In this document: positions 1-9,418 of the stretch, in pieces | Position numbering within the stretch: position 1 is the first letter of the stretch | Layout of the letters: every line of letters begins with the position of its first letter | Assembly: GCF_037076565.1 (NCBI RefSeq) | Contig: NZ_AP029028.1 | Span: 2,542,001 to 2,606,000 of the forward strand | Source: Herbaspirillum sp. DW155 | GTDB lineage: Bacteria > Pseudomonadota > Gammaproteobacteria > Burkholderiales > Burkholderiaceae_D | Reading direction: 5' to 3' | DNA length: 64,000 nt | Notes under the pieces: model-generated | Seen by the model: the letters and a program-made list of their open reading frames with translations, nothing else | The model's database searches: none | What the model was told of the DNA's origin: nothing | Program-made: the position numbers and the translations under genes

Positions 1-1344
1 CGGCGGCAGGTGCGAAAGCGCTTGTCGTACCGGCACGCTGGGAGCGGGACAGGCCAGCACGATGAGATGCTGCGGCGGTGTTCCCTGGGCGCTGAAGTGA
101 CGCGCCAGTTCGAACGCGATCTTGCCGCCCAGGCTACAGCCCAGCAGCGCCCAGGGCTGCTGCACATAGGGCTGTAATACCGCGGCCAGTTGCTGCACCA
201 GCTTGTCCATGTTCACATGGGCGGCTTCGGCCAGCCGGTTCTCGTGCCCGGGCAACTGGAGCGGATGCAGGCTCCAGTGCGCGCTGGCCGACGTCCAGTC
301 CCGATAGATGGACGCGCCGCCGCCTGCATAAGGTAGCGCGAACAGTTGGCAATGACCGGGTCTGGCTTGCATGGCCGGATGACTGAGCGGCAGCCAGCTG
401 CCACCCCGCTCGGCGGGCGTGGCCGGCCGTGGCGTCGGTGGCTGTGTTTGTCGCGGTTGTTGCACTTGTTCCAGCCGCTGGCCGCGCTGGCGCAGCGCTT
501 CCTGCAGTGCAGGGCCAATCGGCTGCGCTCGCCGGGTGCTCTTGCGCCAGTGCTGGATGATGTAGTCGGCGCGGCCCTCTTCCAGAGCGGCAAAGAGGGG
601 CGAGTCGGGGTTGGCCAGATACTGTTGCAGTTCAGCGTGCAAGGAGGGATTGTCCAGTTCCGCCAGGACCTGCTGCAATCGCCGCCACAAATGGGGTGAG
701 GCGCGTCGACGCGAAGCCAGCACCTCTTGCCTGACCGAGCGGTGCTGCTGCAGCTCCAGGCCGCACAGGGACAGGGCCTCTTGCAGCAGCGGCAGGCTGT
801 TCTGGTCGATGACGTCGCTGAAACAGAAATAACCCTGCGGGGCCAGGATGCGCTGCACCTGTTCGAAAAACGCCGGCAGGTCGCTGTAGGCGCCCGAGGA
901 TTCCATGTTCAGCACCACATCCACGCTATTGTCGGGATGCGGCAGGCGGCAGGCGTCCCCCAGCTGGAAGCGCAGGCGCCGTCCCTGGTGTTGCTGGCGG
1001 CAGTAAGCGATATTGCTGGGGCTGATGTCGATGCCTATCAGTTGCGTGGGCGCATAGAAACGCTGCAGCAGGGCCAGCGCTCCACCTCGGCCACAGCCGA
1101 TGTCCATGATCCGTTTGCCATCCAGGGGCGTCTTGCCGATGATTTCCAGCACCAGGCGGGCCTGGCTGTGATTGGGCTCGTGATCCGCGATGCGATGGCA
1201 GGCCTGGTCCCTGTCCGGGCAGTCGCTGTGATAGCCCCAGTTCAGATAGTGGGCATGGTCGGCCAGCCCGGCGTGTTCCAGCAGGGTGGCCAGACCCTGG
1301 TAGGCCAGCCGGTTGCGGCGATGGTTAGCGTCCAGCATGGGCAT
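1..1344 (-). CDS. SAM methyltransferase-type II thioesterase didomain protein (partial, 3' end off window)
   Basis: The reading frame is open for 448 codons from an ATG at 1344 to the window edge. The N-terminal part is a class I SAM methyltransferase: the SAM loop reads DIGCGRGG (about residue 80), followed by LIGIDIS and the acidic GDACRLP motif. From about residue 325 it becomes an alpha/beta hydrolase of the type II thioesterase family, with LFALPYAGGG and the nucleophile elbow GCSLGG. Type II thioesterases edit misloaded carrier proteins. The methyltransferase could supply an N- or O-methyl group to the siderophore (inference). The start overlaps the end of the upstream reductase gene by 20 bases, so the two are probably translationally coupled. 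The fusion is unusual, because PchC and YbtT are stand-alone thioesterases. The C-terminal thioesterase residues lie outside the window. Confidence 0.85.
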   Translation of the reverse strand, partial: MPMLDANHRRNRLAYQGLATLLEHAGLADHAHYLNWGYHSDCPDRDQACHRIADHEPNHSQARLVLEIIGKTPLDGKRIMDIGCGRGGALALLQRFYAPTQLIGIDISPSNIAYCRQQHQGRRLRFQLGDACRLPHPDNSVDVVLNMESSGAYSDLPAFFEQVQRILAPQGYFCFSDVIDQNSLPLLQEALSLCGLELQQHRSVRQEVLASRRRASPHLWRRLQQVLAELDNPSLHAELQQYLANPDSPLFAALEEGRADYIIQHWRKSTRRAQPIGPALQEALRQRGQRLEQVQQPRQTQPPTPRPATPAERGGSWLPLSHPAMQARPGHCQLFALPYAGGGASIYRDWTSASAHWSLHPLQLPGHENRLAEAAHVNMDKLVQQLAAVLQPYVQQPWALLGCSLGGKIAFELARHFSAQGTPPQHLIVLACPAPSVPVRQALSHLPP

Positions 1345-2467
1345 GTTCTCTGGCGTAGGAAACGGGATCAGGGAAGGGCGGGCAGGGCGGGGCCAGCTCG
1401 GTCATGACGGGCTGGCCGACGGCGCGCATGATGTCCAGCCAGGCCTGGCCATGCTGGACCCAGTGCGGACTATCCGGGCTGGGTTCCTGCATGAGTTCGT
1501 CCAGCGCCCGGAAGATGGCATGGGGAATGTCCTCTTCGACCGCCTCATTGAGGCTGGGCGCCTGCGCCGGCCCGAAGGTGATGGAGGTGGGCTGGCGGTT
1601 GTAGCGGCTGCTGCGCAGCGCTTCGCCGTTGAGGAGGTATGAGGCGTCGGCACCATCCTCTTGATAGTTGGGTGCGTAGATCGGGTGGCTCCAGACTACG
1701 GGGCCATAGCTGTTGGCCAGCAGGATATTGCCCTGCGGTCCACCGCAGCTGATCCGGTGCATCACCAGACTGTGGTGGTCCAGGTCGCGGTGGTCCAGAT
1801 AGGTTTGCAGATGCAGGCTCAAGGGAATCCCCGCCAGCACACCCTGCAGCGAGCGAAACGGCCAGGGGTGCGCTGGCCGGGGCAGCGTCTCCAGGCTCAA
1901 GGGCGCGCTTACAGCAAAGGGCGCCAAGCCGCCCAGGGCGCGTCCCAGGATATCCAGGCTGGAGTACAGCAGTTGCAGGCTGGTCGTCATCTCGATGAAC
2001 CACATCGGCTGTTGCGTCAGGCCCTGGCGCACGTACTGGATGAAGCGCTGGCCGGCGGGCAGATGGGGATACAGCGTATTGATCTGGTACCGCACGCCAT
2101 GCTCGCGCGCCGTGCTCAAGAGGCGCTGGGTATCGGTGGGGTGCAGCGGATGCTCTTGAAGCACATGGATGCCACGTTGCAGCAATGCGCTGGCCAGCCG
2201 TGTGCCATCGCCGCCGACGATGCTGGTCCTCACCGCCACGCAGGCGATATCGATATCTGCGGGTAACTGATCCACCTGCCGGTACAGGGGAATGTCCAGT
2301 TGCCGTGCCAGCGCGACCGAGCGCGCACTCCCTCTGGCCAGGATGCCGCACAGCTGGTAGCCCGGTCTTTGCTGCGCCAGCGCCGCCAGGTAGTGTTCGC
2401 CGAAACGGGTGCCGCAGACGAGGACCTTGTGCGGCGGCCTGGTTGCCAAGTTCTTGTCGGCGTTCAT
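1325..2467 (-). CDS. Thiazolinyl imide reductase (Irp3/YbtU/PchG-like)
   Basis: This 380-residue protein resembles the NADPH-dependent thiazolinyl imide reductases of yersiniabactin (Irp3/YbtU) and pyochelin (PchG) biosynthesis. These reduce one enzyme-bound thiazoline ring to a thiazolidine. The N-terminal Rossmann fold is visible as KVLVCGTRFGEHYLAAL near residue 15, in the GFO/IDH/MocA style, followed by a region with the family's LLNGE and NYQEDGAD segments. The length is close to Irp3 (about 366). Its start overlaps the stop of the upstream PKS gene by four bases (ATGA), so it belongs to the same operon. Its presence argues that one of the cysteine-derived rings in the product is a thiazolidine. 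Family assignment is confident; the exact ring acted on is inferred from the pathway. Confidence 0.9.
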   Translation of the reverse strand: MNADKNLATRPPHKVLVCGTRFGEHYLAALAQQRPGYQLCGILARGSARSVALARQLDIPLYRQVDQLPADIDIACVAVRTSIVGGDGTRLASALLQRGIHVLQEHPLHPTDTQRLLSTAREHGVRYQINTLYPHLPAGQRFIQYVRQGLTQQPMWFIEMTTSLQLLYSSLDILGRALGGLAPFAVSAPLSLETLPRPAHPWPFRSLQGVLAGIPLSLHLQTYLDHRDLDHHSLVMHRISCGGPQGNILLANSYGPVVWSHPIYAPNYQEDGADASYLLNGEALRSSRYNRQPTSITFGPAQAPSLNEAVEEDIPHAIFRALDELMQEPSPDSPHWVQHGQAWLDIMRAVGQPVMTELAPPCPPFPDPVSYAREHAHAGR

Positions 2468-5400
2468 GGGTGGCCTTTCTTGCGCAGCGAAGACAGCCGG
2501 GGAAGTTCAGCGGCAAAGGCGGCCATGTCGGCAAGATCGGCCTCGGCCTGGATCAGCGCCGTGGGCGGGCGTTGCCAGTTGTCGGCTGAACGGGCCAGCG
2601 CATGCAGGATCGCTTCCAGGCGCAGGATGACGGTCTCGCCGACTTCTTCCGGGAATATCCTGGTGTCGAGGTCGATGTTGTAGAGCAGGGCGCTTTCCTC
2701 TTCCAGCACCTGCAGGTGCAGCCAGGTATCGGCTTGGCTGGCGGTTTCGTAGCTGGGCATGCCCAGCAGCGGATCGGACACTTCCGGGATGCTGTAGGCC
2801 TGGCGCACGCCCAGTAGGCTGGTCATGGCCACCGGCGGCAGCGCCCCCAGATGGGTGCTGCCCAGGGTGCTGTGCTGATGGTCCTGCAAGACTGCTGCGG
2901 GGTCGGGGATGAACAGCTGCAAGCGTTGCTGCAGAGCCTGCTGGCACTGTTGCATGAGGGCCGTGACATGGCTGGCCGTCAGGTCGCAGGGCAGCACGGC
3001 GCAGGTGCTGGCATCGAGCATCACGTTCATGATGTGGGCATGCAGCGGCAGGCGATCGGGATAGTCCAGCCGCAGCGAAAAGGCGGACTGTTGCGTCCAC
3101 GGTTGCAGCGCCATGGCCAAGGCCGCCAGCAGCACTACGGTGCCGCTCACGCCGGCTTGTTCCCCTTGTTGCTTTAGCTGCAGCCAGTCCGGGCGCGCCA
3201 GGGTGCTGCGCCACGTCAGCAGCGCAGCACCTGCGCGCTGGCTGGCATGGACCGGCAGTTCGGGCGGCGTGGGATAGCCGGCCACGATGTTGCGGTACTG
3301 CTGCAGATGCGACTGCGCCAGGGGGGTCTGGCTCAGTGCTGTTTCGGCATGCAGATAGTCCAGTCCGTCAAAGGCCAGGCTGGGCAGGCCATAGTCGGGA
3401 TCGTTGATGAGCAGGTGCAGCTCACGCAGCATGATGCGGAAGCTCTCGATATCCACCAGCAGAGTGTGGGCCAGCAGATGCAGGCACAGCCGTTCCCCCG
3501 GAAGGTGGCTGGCGTGCCACTGGAACAGCGGCCATTCCCCCGGTGCGAAACGATAGCTGCTCAGTCGTTGCCGCAACTGCTGGCGCGCTACCGCCAGGGA
3601 GTCGCCTTGCTGCGCCGTCAGATGATGGTGCGTGATGCGCTGGTGTACCTCGGCGACCGGACGCAACTGGCCATCGCTGGCGATGCCGCAGCGCAGGATG
3701 GGGTGCCGTTGCAGCAGCCTGTTCCAGGCTTGCTCGAAGCGGGCCAGGGGGAAGGACTCGGTCTTGTCGTATTCGACATAGAGCTGTGGCGGCCGGTCTG
3801 CATGTGCCTGTTGCCAGCGCAGTGCGCGCAACCCTTGCAGGCGTGGTGGTGCGGCGCTGGCGGGACGGGCGGTATCGCCATTGTCCAGCAGCCATCCGGG
3901 GCGTTGCCGCTCCAGCGCTTGCAGCGCCTGGCGCAGCAGCGGGGTTTCCTGCGCTGGGGCCGGGGTGGCATGGGCTTGCTTCTGGCGTAGTAGTTCGGTG
4001 AGGGCCTGCAGATGGCTGGCCTTGAAGATATCTTCGGCAGAGAGATGCACGCCGGTATCGCGCCGGATACTCTCGTTGAGTTCCAGCAGTAGCAGGGAAT
4101 CCAGCCCCAGCTGGATCAGCGGCGTGAGCGGATCGATCTCGTCCGGTGCGCACTTGAGCTGTTGCGCCAGTTGCTGGCGCAGATAAGGGCCGGTCGGATC
4201 TTCTTCGCGCGTCGGTGTGAGCGCTTGCAAGCTCACTTGCGTTGGCCCGTGGGCTTGCGTGCGTTGCTGCGGGATCAGCCCGGCCAGGGCATCAACGAAG
4301 CCTTGCAGCGTTTGCGAAGCGAAGGCAGTGCTGGCGGAGATATCGATGCCGTAGCGCTTGTTGAGCCGCTCGCACAATTCCAGCAATAGCAGCGAATCCA
4401 GGCCGGACTGGATCAGCTGGCTATGGCCATGCAGGCTGTTGGCATCGCACTTGAGCAGGTCGGCCATGTCTCGCCTTACTTGCTCGAACAGACCAGACCC
4501 GGAGACCCCCCGCACATCAGAGACATCAGGCAGACTGGCTTGCACTGTCGGGAGCGCCGCTGCATGGTTGATTCCCACGGCCTCTGCCGGCAAGGTGGAG
4601 GCCAGACGGCAGGCCACATACACGGCCTGTTCACCTGCCAGCGCCTGTGCCAGCAGGGCGAGCGCTTCACTATTGCGCATGCCCAGCATTCCGCGTTGCG
4701 CCAGGGTGCTGGCCAGTACCTGGCGCTGGTCCGGTGCGATGTCGCGCCAGAACCCCCAGGCCAGCGCCACGGTGTCGCAACCGGCCTGGCTACGTTGCTG
4801 CGCCAGGCTTTCCAGCAGCGCGTTGGCGCCAGCGTGCGCGGCCTGGCCCGCTGGCGCGAAGGCCGTGGCCGCCGATGAGAAGTAGACCGTCAATTGCGGC
4901 GATAGCTGGGTTTCGTACTCGTGCAGCAACAGGGCCGGCAGGTACTTGGTGTTCACCGACGCCTGCCAGCTCGTCGCTTCATAGCGCGCCAGCGGTGCAT
5001 CGTTGACGACCCCGGCAAGATGGAAGATCGCACCGATGGCCGGGCCCTCGGCCAGCCGTTGCAGCGCGGCGCGGAACTGTGCGGGATCGGTGGCGTCGGC
5101 CTGTGCATCGACCTGGATCAGCGCGCCGTCCAGGCTCAGCATCTGCAGCCTTGCCTGCTCGGCGGCAGTGGCGCGTCGGCGTGCCAGCAAGACGATATCG
5201 CGCACGCCCTGCTGCTGCAGCCAGTGCGCCAGCGTCAGTCCCATCTCCCCCAGTCCGCCCACGATAACGCATCGGCCCTGGGGTAGGCTGGCGAGCGAGT
5301 GCGCGCGTGCCGCCGCCAGCTGGCGCTGCCAGAGTTGCTGGCCGCGCTGGGCGATCACTGTCTGTACGTTGCTGTTGGCCGCTGCCAGCCAGGGCAGCAT

Positions 5401-8400
5401 GGCCGTGGTCGGCGGCTGCGATGGGTCCAGTTCCAGATGCAGCGCGTCCAGCGCAGGATATTCATGGCGGGCCACCCCCAGCACACAGGACAAGGCCTGG
5501 CCGGTGCGATGGTGTACGGCGTCGTCCGGCCAGACGGCCAGGCTCTGTTCGGTCAGCAGGACCAGCCGCATGGGTTGCGGCCATGCCGCTATTGCCTGGA
5601 CCAGCACGGCCAGTGCGCCCAGTTGCTGCTGGCTGGCCTGGACTTGTTCTTCAGGCGCGTCGCCAGCCCTGTCATGCGCGCGATAGCACAGCGTGTCGGG
5701 CTGATGCTGGGTCAGCAAAGCGTTCAGTGCAGCGGTCGTCCAGGAAGCAGGCTGTTCTGGCTGGATCAGCGTGATCCCTGCTGCCTGCAACAGGCGCATC
5801 CACGCCGCTGGGCAAGGCTGGGCATCCAGCCACAGGAGCTTGCGCGGCAGCGCGCCGTCGCCCTGCGCATTCTGGGGACAGGGCTGCCATTCCCACTGAT
5901 ACAGAGTCGCCGATGGTTCACCGGAACGCCGCCATGGCTGCGGGAGAGCGGCGACCGGTCGATGTCCCTGCCAGACCATGAGGGCTTGTCCCTGCGCATT
6001 GCGCAGCGACAGGCTCTGGTCGGGATGGCGGAACCACTGGCTGCTGCCGGTCTGCCGTTGAGGCCAGTATAAGCGGGCGATCTGATGATGATAGGGCGAT
6101 GGTTCTTGCTGCGGCAGGCTCGACAGCAGGCTGTCGTAGGCGTTGCCTGCGTCGGCCAGCTTGCCGCCGGGCAGGCTGCCTGCGGGCAACTGGCAGGGCA
6201 GGGCGCGCAGTTGGCGCAGGCGTGCCGATAACAGCAGGGCGCGTTGTTGCTGTGGTAGCTGTACCGACAGTTGCAAGTGGTCCTGCCACTGTTGCAGGCT
6301 TGCCGTCAGCGGCAGCGGTGCGTCGCTGAGGTCGAGATGCCAGCACAGTTGTTCCAGGCAGAGACGCGGGCTGGTCTGGCCTGCATCGAGCCCATCTAGC
6401 AGTTGCGCCACGATGGCGCCCGGCGCCAGGTCCGTGAGAGTGATCGGCTGCCCCGGCAGATCCGCCGGGGCAAGGCGCGCCTGGGCATGACGCGCCAGCA
6501 GGATGTGCTCCCCCAGCTTGCTGGCAGCATCATCCGCAGCGGGGAAGGCCGCGAAGTCCTCGAAGCCGGCGTCCTGCAGCGAGGCCTGCCAGATCTCGCG
6601 GGAGGCGAACAGCTCGCCGGCGCGTCGGTCCTGCGGATCCAGCGGTGGGACCAGTGGACCGAATACGAAGTCAAACAGGGGTTTGGGCTGGGTGATCTCG
6701 CGCATCATGATGATCCCCCCGGGGGCCAGCAGGCCCGCCAGGTTGCGCAGCATGTGACTCAGATGCGGGGCATTGTGCAGCACGTTGGCGGCGACGATGA
6801 CATCGTATTGCGCCAGCGGCAGCGCCTGAGTGGCGGCGGGCTGGTTCATGTCGAACGGTACGTAGGACATGAAGGGATAGGCCGCGAACTTCCTGGCCGC
6901 ACGCTGCAGAAATAGCGGCCCGATGTCGGTGAAGCTGTAGTGCTGGCAGCGCCCGGCCGGTAAGGCGGCGAGGATATCGCGCGTGGTGCCGCCGGTGCCG
7001 CCGCCGATTTCCAGGATGCGCAGCGGCGCGGGGCTCTGGGCGGCATGGCGGGCCAGCAGGCCGGCAGCCAGTTGGTTGAGGTAACGTGAATAGGGCTGGT
7101 CCTGGTACATGTGTTCCACTTCCTCCGTGGAGGCCGCCGGGAATACCACGCTGACCGGGTCCACCTTCAGGCTTAGCATGTCGGCCAGTCGCGGCCCGCT
7201 GCGCTCCACCAGTTGCGCCAGATGGTCATAACCGAGCTGGCGCATGGTGGCCAGCCATTCGGCGCTGCGATCTGCCTGCGGCAGGCGCAGGCGGCGGTAG
7301 TGCGGCTGGCCGTCCTGGCGCTGGCAACTGAGCTGGCCTGCGCTGGCGAGGTCGCGTAGCAGCCGCGCCAGCAGATCGAGGTAGCGGTCCGGCAGGCCGC
7401 TGTCCTGCAGGCATTGACGGGCGCTCTTCCATTGCTCCTCGGGCACCACCTTCAGACTGGCCAGGGCCATGCTCACGTAGTGCGCATGCAGGGCGGTGAC
7501 GCCTTGTTCTTCCAGTGCCAACTGGCTCAGGTCCAGCCCCGCCGCCAGTTCGGCGCCGAGCTGTTCACCGGTCTGGCACAGGTGTTCCCAAGGGGTGGAC
7601 GTTCTTTCTTCCACAGCGGCGGGCGGCGCACTGTACCAGCAGCGTTCACCCTCGAAGGGGGCGGTGGGCAGCAATTGCCGCTGCCGTGGCGTGCTGCGCA
7701 ACAGGACATGCGCCTGCCAGTCGGGCTGCGGTTGGCTGAGGATGCCGGCCAGAGCGGCGGCATCGGGGCCGTCAGCACCCATGACCCAGCATTGCGGATG
7801 CAGGCTCGCCGGGGCTTGTTCGAGGAAACGGTACAGTTCGTCGATCAGCGCCTCCCTGTCCGCGCCGCTCACGGCCAGACGCCAGCCATACAGTTGCCGG
7901 TGATGACGGCTGGTGGCGCAGTAATCGGCGAGGTCCAGGGCGGGCGCATCTTCCAGGCGCTGGAGATGGCGCTGCGCCAGCAGGCTCAGTGCGCGCTGGC
8001 TGCGGGCGCTGAGCAACAGCACATGTTTGTGCGGCTGTATCGCATCGTCGGGGCTGGCTGCAGTGATCGGCGGGGCCTCTTCCAGCACCACATGGCAGTT
8101 GGTGCCGCCGATGGCGAACGAGCTCACGCCTGCGCGACGGGGTGTCTGGCTGTCCGGCCAGGGCAGTAGCACCGGTGGCACATAGAAGGGGCTGTCTTGC
8201 CAGTCGATGGCCGGGTTGGGTGTCTCCACGCCCAGGCTGGGCGGGATGTGGGCGTGATGGACCGCCAGCGCCGCCTTGAGCAGGCTGGCAATGCCGGCCG
8301 CCGTGTCCAGATGGCCGAGATTGGATTTGACCGAACCGAGGGCGCAATACTGGGCGGCCGAGGTGTGGGGACGCCATGCCTGGGTCAGTGCCCGGACTTC

Positions 8401-9408
8401 AATGGGATCGCCCAGCGGGGTGCCGGTGCCATGGGCCTCGACCAAGCCGATGTCGGCCGGCGAGACGGCGGCCAGCGACAAGGCTTCGGTAATGACGGCC
8501 TGTTGGCCTTCCACCGAGGGGGCGGTAAAGCCGGCCTTGCGTTGTCCATCATTGTTGATGGCCGAGCCGCGGATGACGGCGAGGATGGGATCTCCGTCGG
8601 CCAGGGCTCGCTGCAGCGGTTTGAGCAAGACCACGCCAGCGCCGTTGCCGATGGTCACCCCATCGGCCTGGGCATCGAACGGGCGACATTGGCCCTGGGC
8701 CGAAAAGATCATGCCGTCCCGGTGCAGATAGCCGCTTTCCTGTGGAAAGCTCAGCCCGACACCGCCGGCCAGGGCCATGTCGCATTCGCCGCTGACCAGT
8801 TGCTCGCACGCCATGTGCACCGCCACCAGCGAACTGGAACAGGCCGTCTGCACCGTCAGGCTGGGGCCGGTGAGGTTGAGCTTGTAGGACACGCGCGTGG
8901 CCAGGTAATCCTTGTCGTTGCCGATGAGGCGCTGGAAGGTCAGCGGAGAGGAGACCTCCTGGACCTGCTCGAAGCGCCCGGCCGGATAGGTACTCATCTT
9001 GCAGGCGCCGAGTACGGCGATGCGATTGTTGCGGCCCAGCGCCTCGGGCGGATAGCCCGCCATTTCCAGGGCTTCCCAGGCGCACATGAGGAAGAGCCGC
9101 TGCTGCGGGTCGATGGTTTCGGCTTCCTGGCGCGAGTAGCCAAAGAATCCCCAGTCGAAATGGTCTGCCTGGGGGATCACGGCGGCCACCGGCACGTGGG
9201 CCGGATGCTGCGCCATGCCCGTCGCCACACCCGCTGCGGCCAGCGCGGCGGCGTCGAGGCGACGCACCATGTTTTCGCCGTCGGCCAGCTTGCGCCAGAA
9301 GGAAAAGAGATCATCGGCATCGGCCATGCGGCAGCCGGCCCCGACGATGGCAATCGGGAAGGTGTCGCCGTAGTGTTCGTTCATGAAGGAGGAGGAAGTA
9401 GTGGACAT
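2464..9408 (-). CDS. AT-less PKS: KS-cMT-KR-ACP-ACP-Cy-like (HMWP1 N-half equivalent)
   Basis: The start at 9408 has AAGG ten bases upstream and sits just after the preceding stop, giving 2314 residues; a longer frame to 9582 would overlap the upstream gene. Domains in order: ketosynthase (Cys in TACSSS near 188, HGTGTPLGDP near 326, KSNLGH near 363); a linker without a recognisable acyltransferase; C-methyltransferase (LEIGGGTGG near 803); ketoreductase (GGLGEMG near 1386); two tandem carrier domains both carrying GLDSLLLLEL (near 1670 and 1769); and a terminal condensation/cyclisation-like domain (near 1850-2290). This matches the polyketide module of yersiniabactin HMWP1, where malonate is added and dimethylated. 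Oddities: AT is missing, the KR active-site Tyr position reads His (GQAAHAGAN near 1523), and the Cy motif reads HTLLVDIES instead of DxxxxDxxS. Confidence 0.92.
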   Translation of the reverse strand: MSTTSSSFMNEHYGDTFPIAIVGAGCRMADADDLFSFWRKLADGENMVRRLDAAALAAAGVATGMAQHPAHVPVAAVIPQADHFDWGFFGYSRQEAETIDPQQRLFLMCAWEALEMAGYPPEALGRNNRIAVLGACKMSTYPAGRFEQVQEVSSPLTFQRLIGNDKDYLATRVSYKLNLTGPSLTVQTACSSSLVAVHMACEQLVSGECDMALAGGVGLSFPQESGYLHRDGMIFSAQGQCRPFDAQADGVTIGNGAGVVLLKPLQRALADGDPILAVIRGSAINNDGQRKAGFTAPSVEGQQAVITEALSLAAVSPADIGLVEAHGTGTPLGDPIEVRALTQAWRPHTSAAQYCALGSVKSNLGHLDTAAGIASLLKAALAVHHAHIPPSLGVETPNPAIDWQDSPFYVPPVLLPWPDSQTPRRAGVSSFAIGGTNCHVVLEEAPPITAASPDDAIQPHKHVLLLSARSQRALSLLAQRHLQRLEDAPALDLADYCATSRHHRQLYGWRLAVSGADREALIDELYRFLEQAPASLHPQCWVMGADGPDAAALAGILSQPQPDWQAHVLLRSTPRQRQLLPTAPFEGERCWYSAPPAAVEERTSTPWEHLCQTGEQLGAELAAGLDLSQLALEEQGVTALHAHYVSMALASLKVVPEEQWKSARQCLQDSGLPDRYLDLLARLLRDLASAGQLSCQRQDGQPHYRRLRLPQADRSAEWLATMRQLGYDHLAQLVERSGPRLADMLSLKVDPVSVVFPAASTEEVEHMYQDQPYSRYLNQLAAGLLARHAAQSPAPLRILEIGGGTGGTTRDILAALPAGRCQHYSFTDIGPLFLQRAARKFAAYPFMSYVPFDMNQPAATQALPLAQYDVIVAANVLHNAPHLSHMLRNLAGLLAPGGIIMMREITQPKPLFDFVFGPLVPPLDPQDRRAGELFASREIWQASLQDAGFEDFAAFPAADDAASKLGEHILLARHAQARLAPADLPGQPITLTDLAPGAIVAQLLDGLDAGQTSPRLCLEQLCWHLDLSDAPLPLTASLQQWQDHLQLSVQLPQQQRALLLSARLRQLRALPCQLPAGSLPGGKLADAGNAYDSLLSSLPQQEPSPYHHQIARLYWPQRQTGSSQWFRHPDQSLSLRNAQGQALMVWQGHRPVAALPQPWRRSGEPSATLYQWEWQPCPQNAQGDGALPRKLLWLDAQPCPAAWMRLLQAAGITLIQPEQPASWTTAALNALLTQHQPDTLCYRAHDRAGDAPEEQVQASQQQLGALAVLVQAIAAWPQPMRLVLLTEQSLAVWPDDAVHHRTGQALSCVLGVARHEYPALDALHLELDPSQPPTTAMLPWLAAANSNVQTVIAQRGQQLWQRQLAAARAHSLASLPQGRCVIVGGLGEMGLTLAHWLQQQGVRDIVLLARRRATAAEQARLQMLSLDGALIQVDAQADATDPAQFRAALQRLAEGPAIGAIFHLAGVVNDAPLARYEATSWQASVNTKYLPALLLHEYETQLSPQLTVYFSSAATAFAPAGQAAHAGANALLESLAQQRSQAGCDTVALAWGFWRDIAPDQRQVLASTLAQRGMLGMRNSEALALLAQALAGEQAVYVACRLASTLPAEAVGINHAAALPTVQASLPDVSDVRGVSGSGLFEQVRRDMADLLKCDANSLHGHSQLIQSGLDSLLLLELCERLNKRYGIDISASTAFASQTLQGFVDALAGLIPQQRTQAHGPTQVSLQALTPTREEDPTGPYLRQQLAQQLKCAPDEIDPLTPLIQLGLDSLLLLELNESIRRDTGVHLSAEDIFKASHLQALTELLRQKQAHATPAPAQETPLLRQALQALERQRPGWLLDNGDTARPASAAPPRLQGLRALRWQQAHADRPPQLYVEYDKTESFPLARFEQAWNRLLQRHPILRCGIASDGQLRPVAEVHQRITHHHLTAQQGDSLAVARQQLRQRLSSYRFAPGEWPLFQWHASHLPGERLCLHLLAHTLLVDIESFRIMLRELHLLINDPDYGLPSLAFDGLDYLHAETALSQTPLAQSHLQQYRNIVAGYPTPPELPVHASQRAGAALLTWRSTLARPDWLQLKQQGEQAGVSGTVVLLAALAMALQPWTQQSAFSLRLDYPDRLPLHAHIMNVMLDASTCAVLPCDLTASHVTALMQQCQQALQQRLQLFIPDPAAVLQDHQHSTLGSTHLGALPPVAMTSLLGVRQAYSIPEVSDPLLGMPSYETASQADTWLHLQVLEEESALLYNIDLDTRIFPEEVGETVILRLEAILHALARSADNWQRPPTALIQAEADLADMAAFAAELPRLSSLRKKGHP

Positions 9409-9418
9409 GATCAGGCCC

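Noticed and set aside
727-1407. Plus-strand frame of 226 codons
   Set aside because: The opposite strand encodes a clear methyltransferase with SAM motif; the plus frame has no homology pattern.
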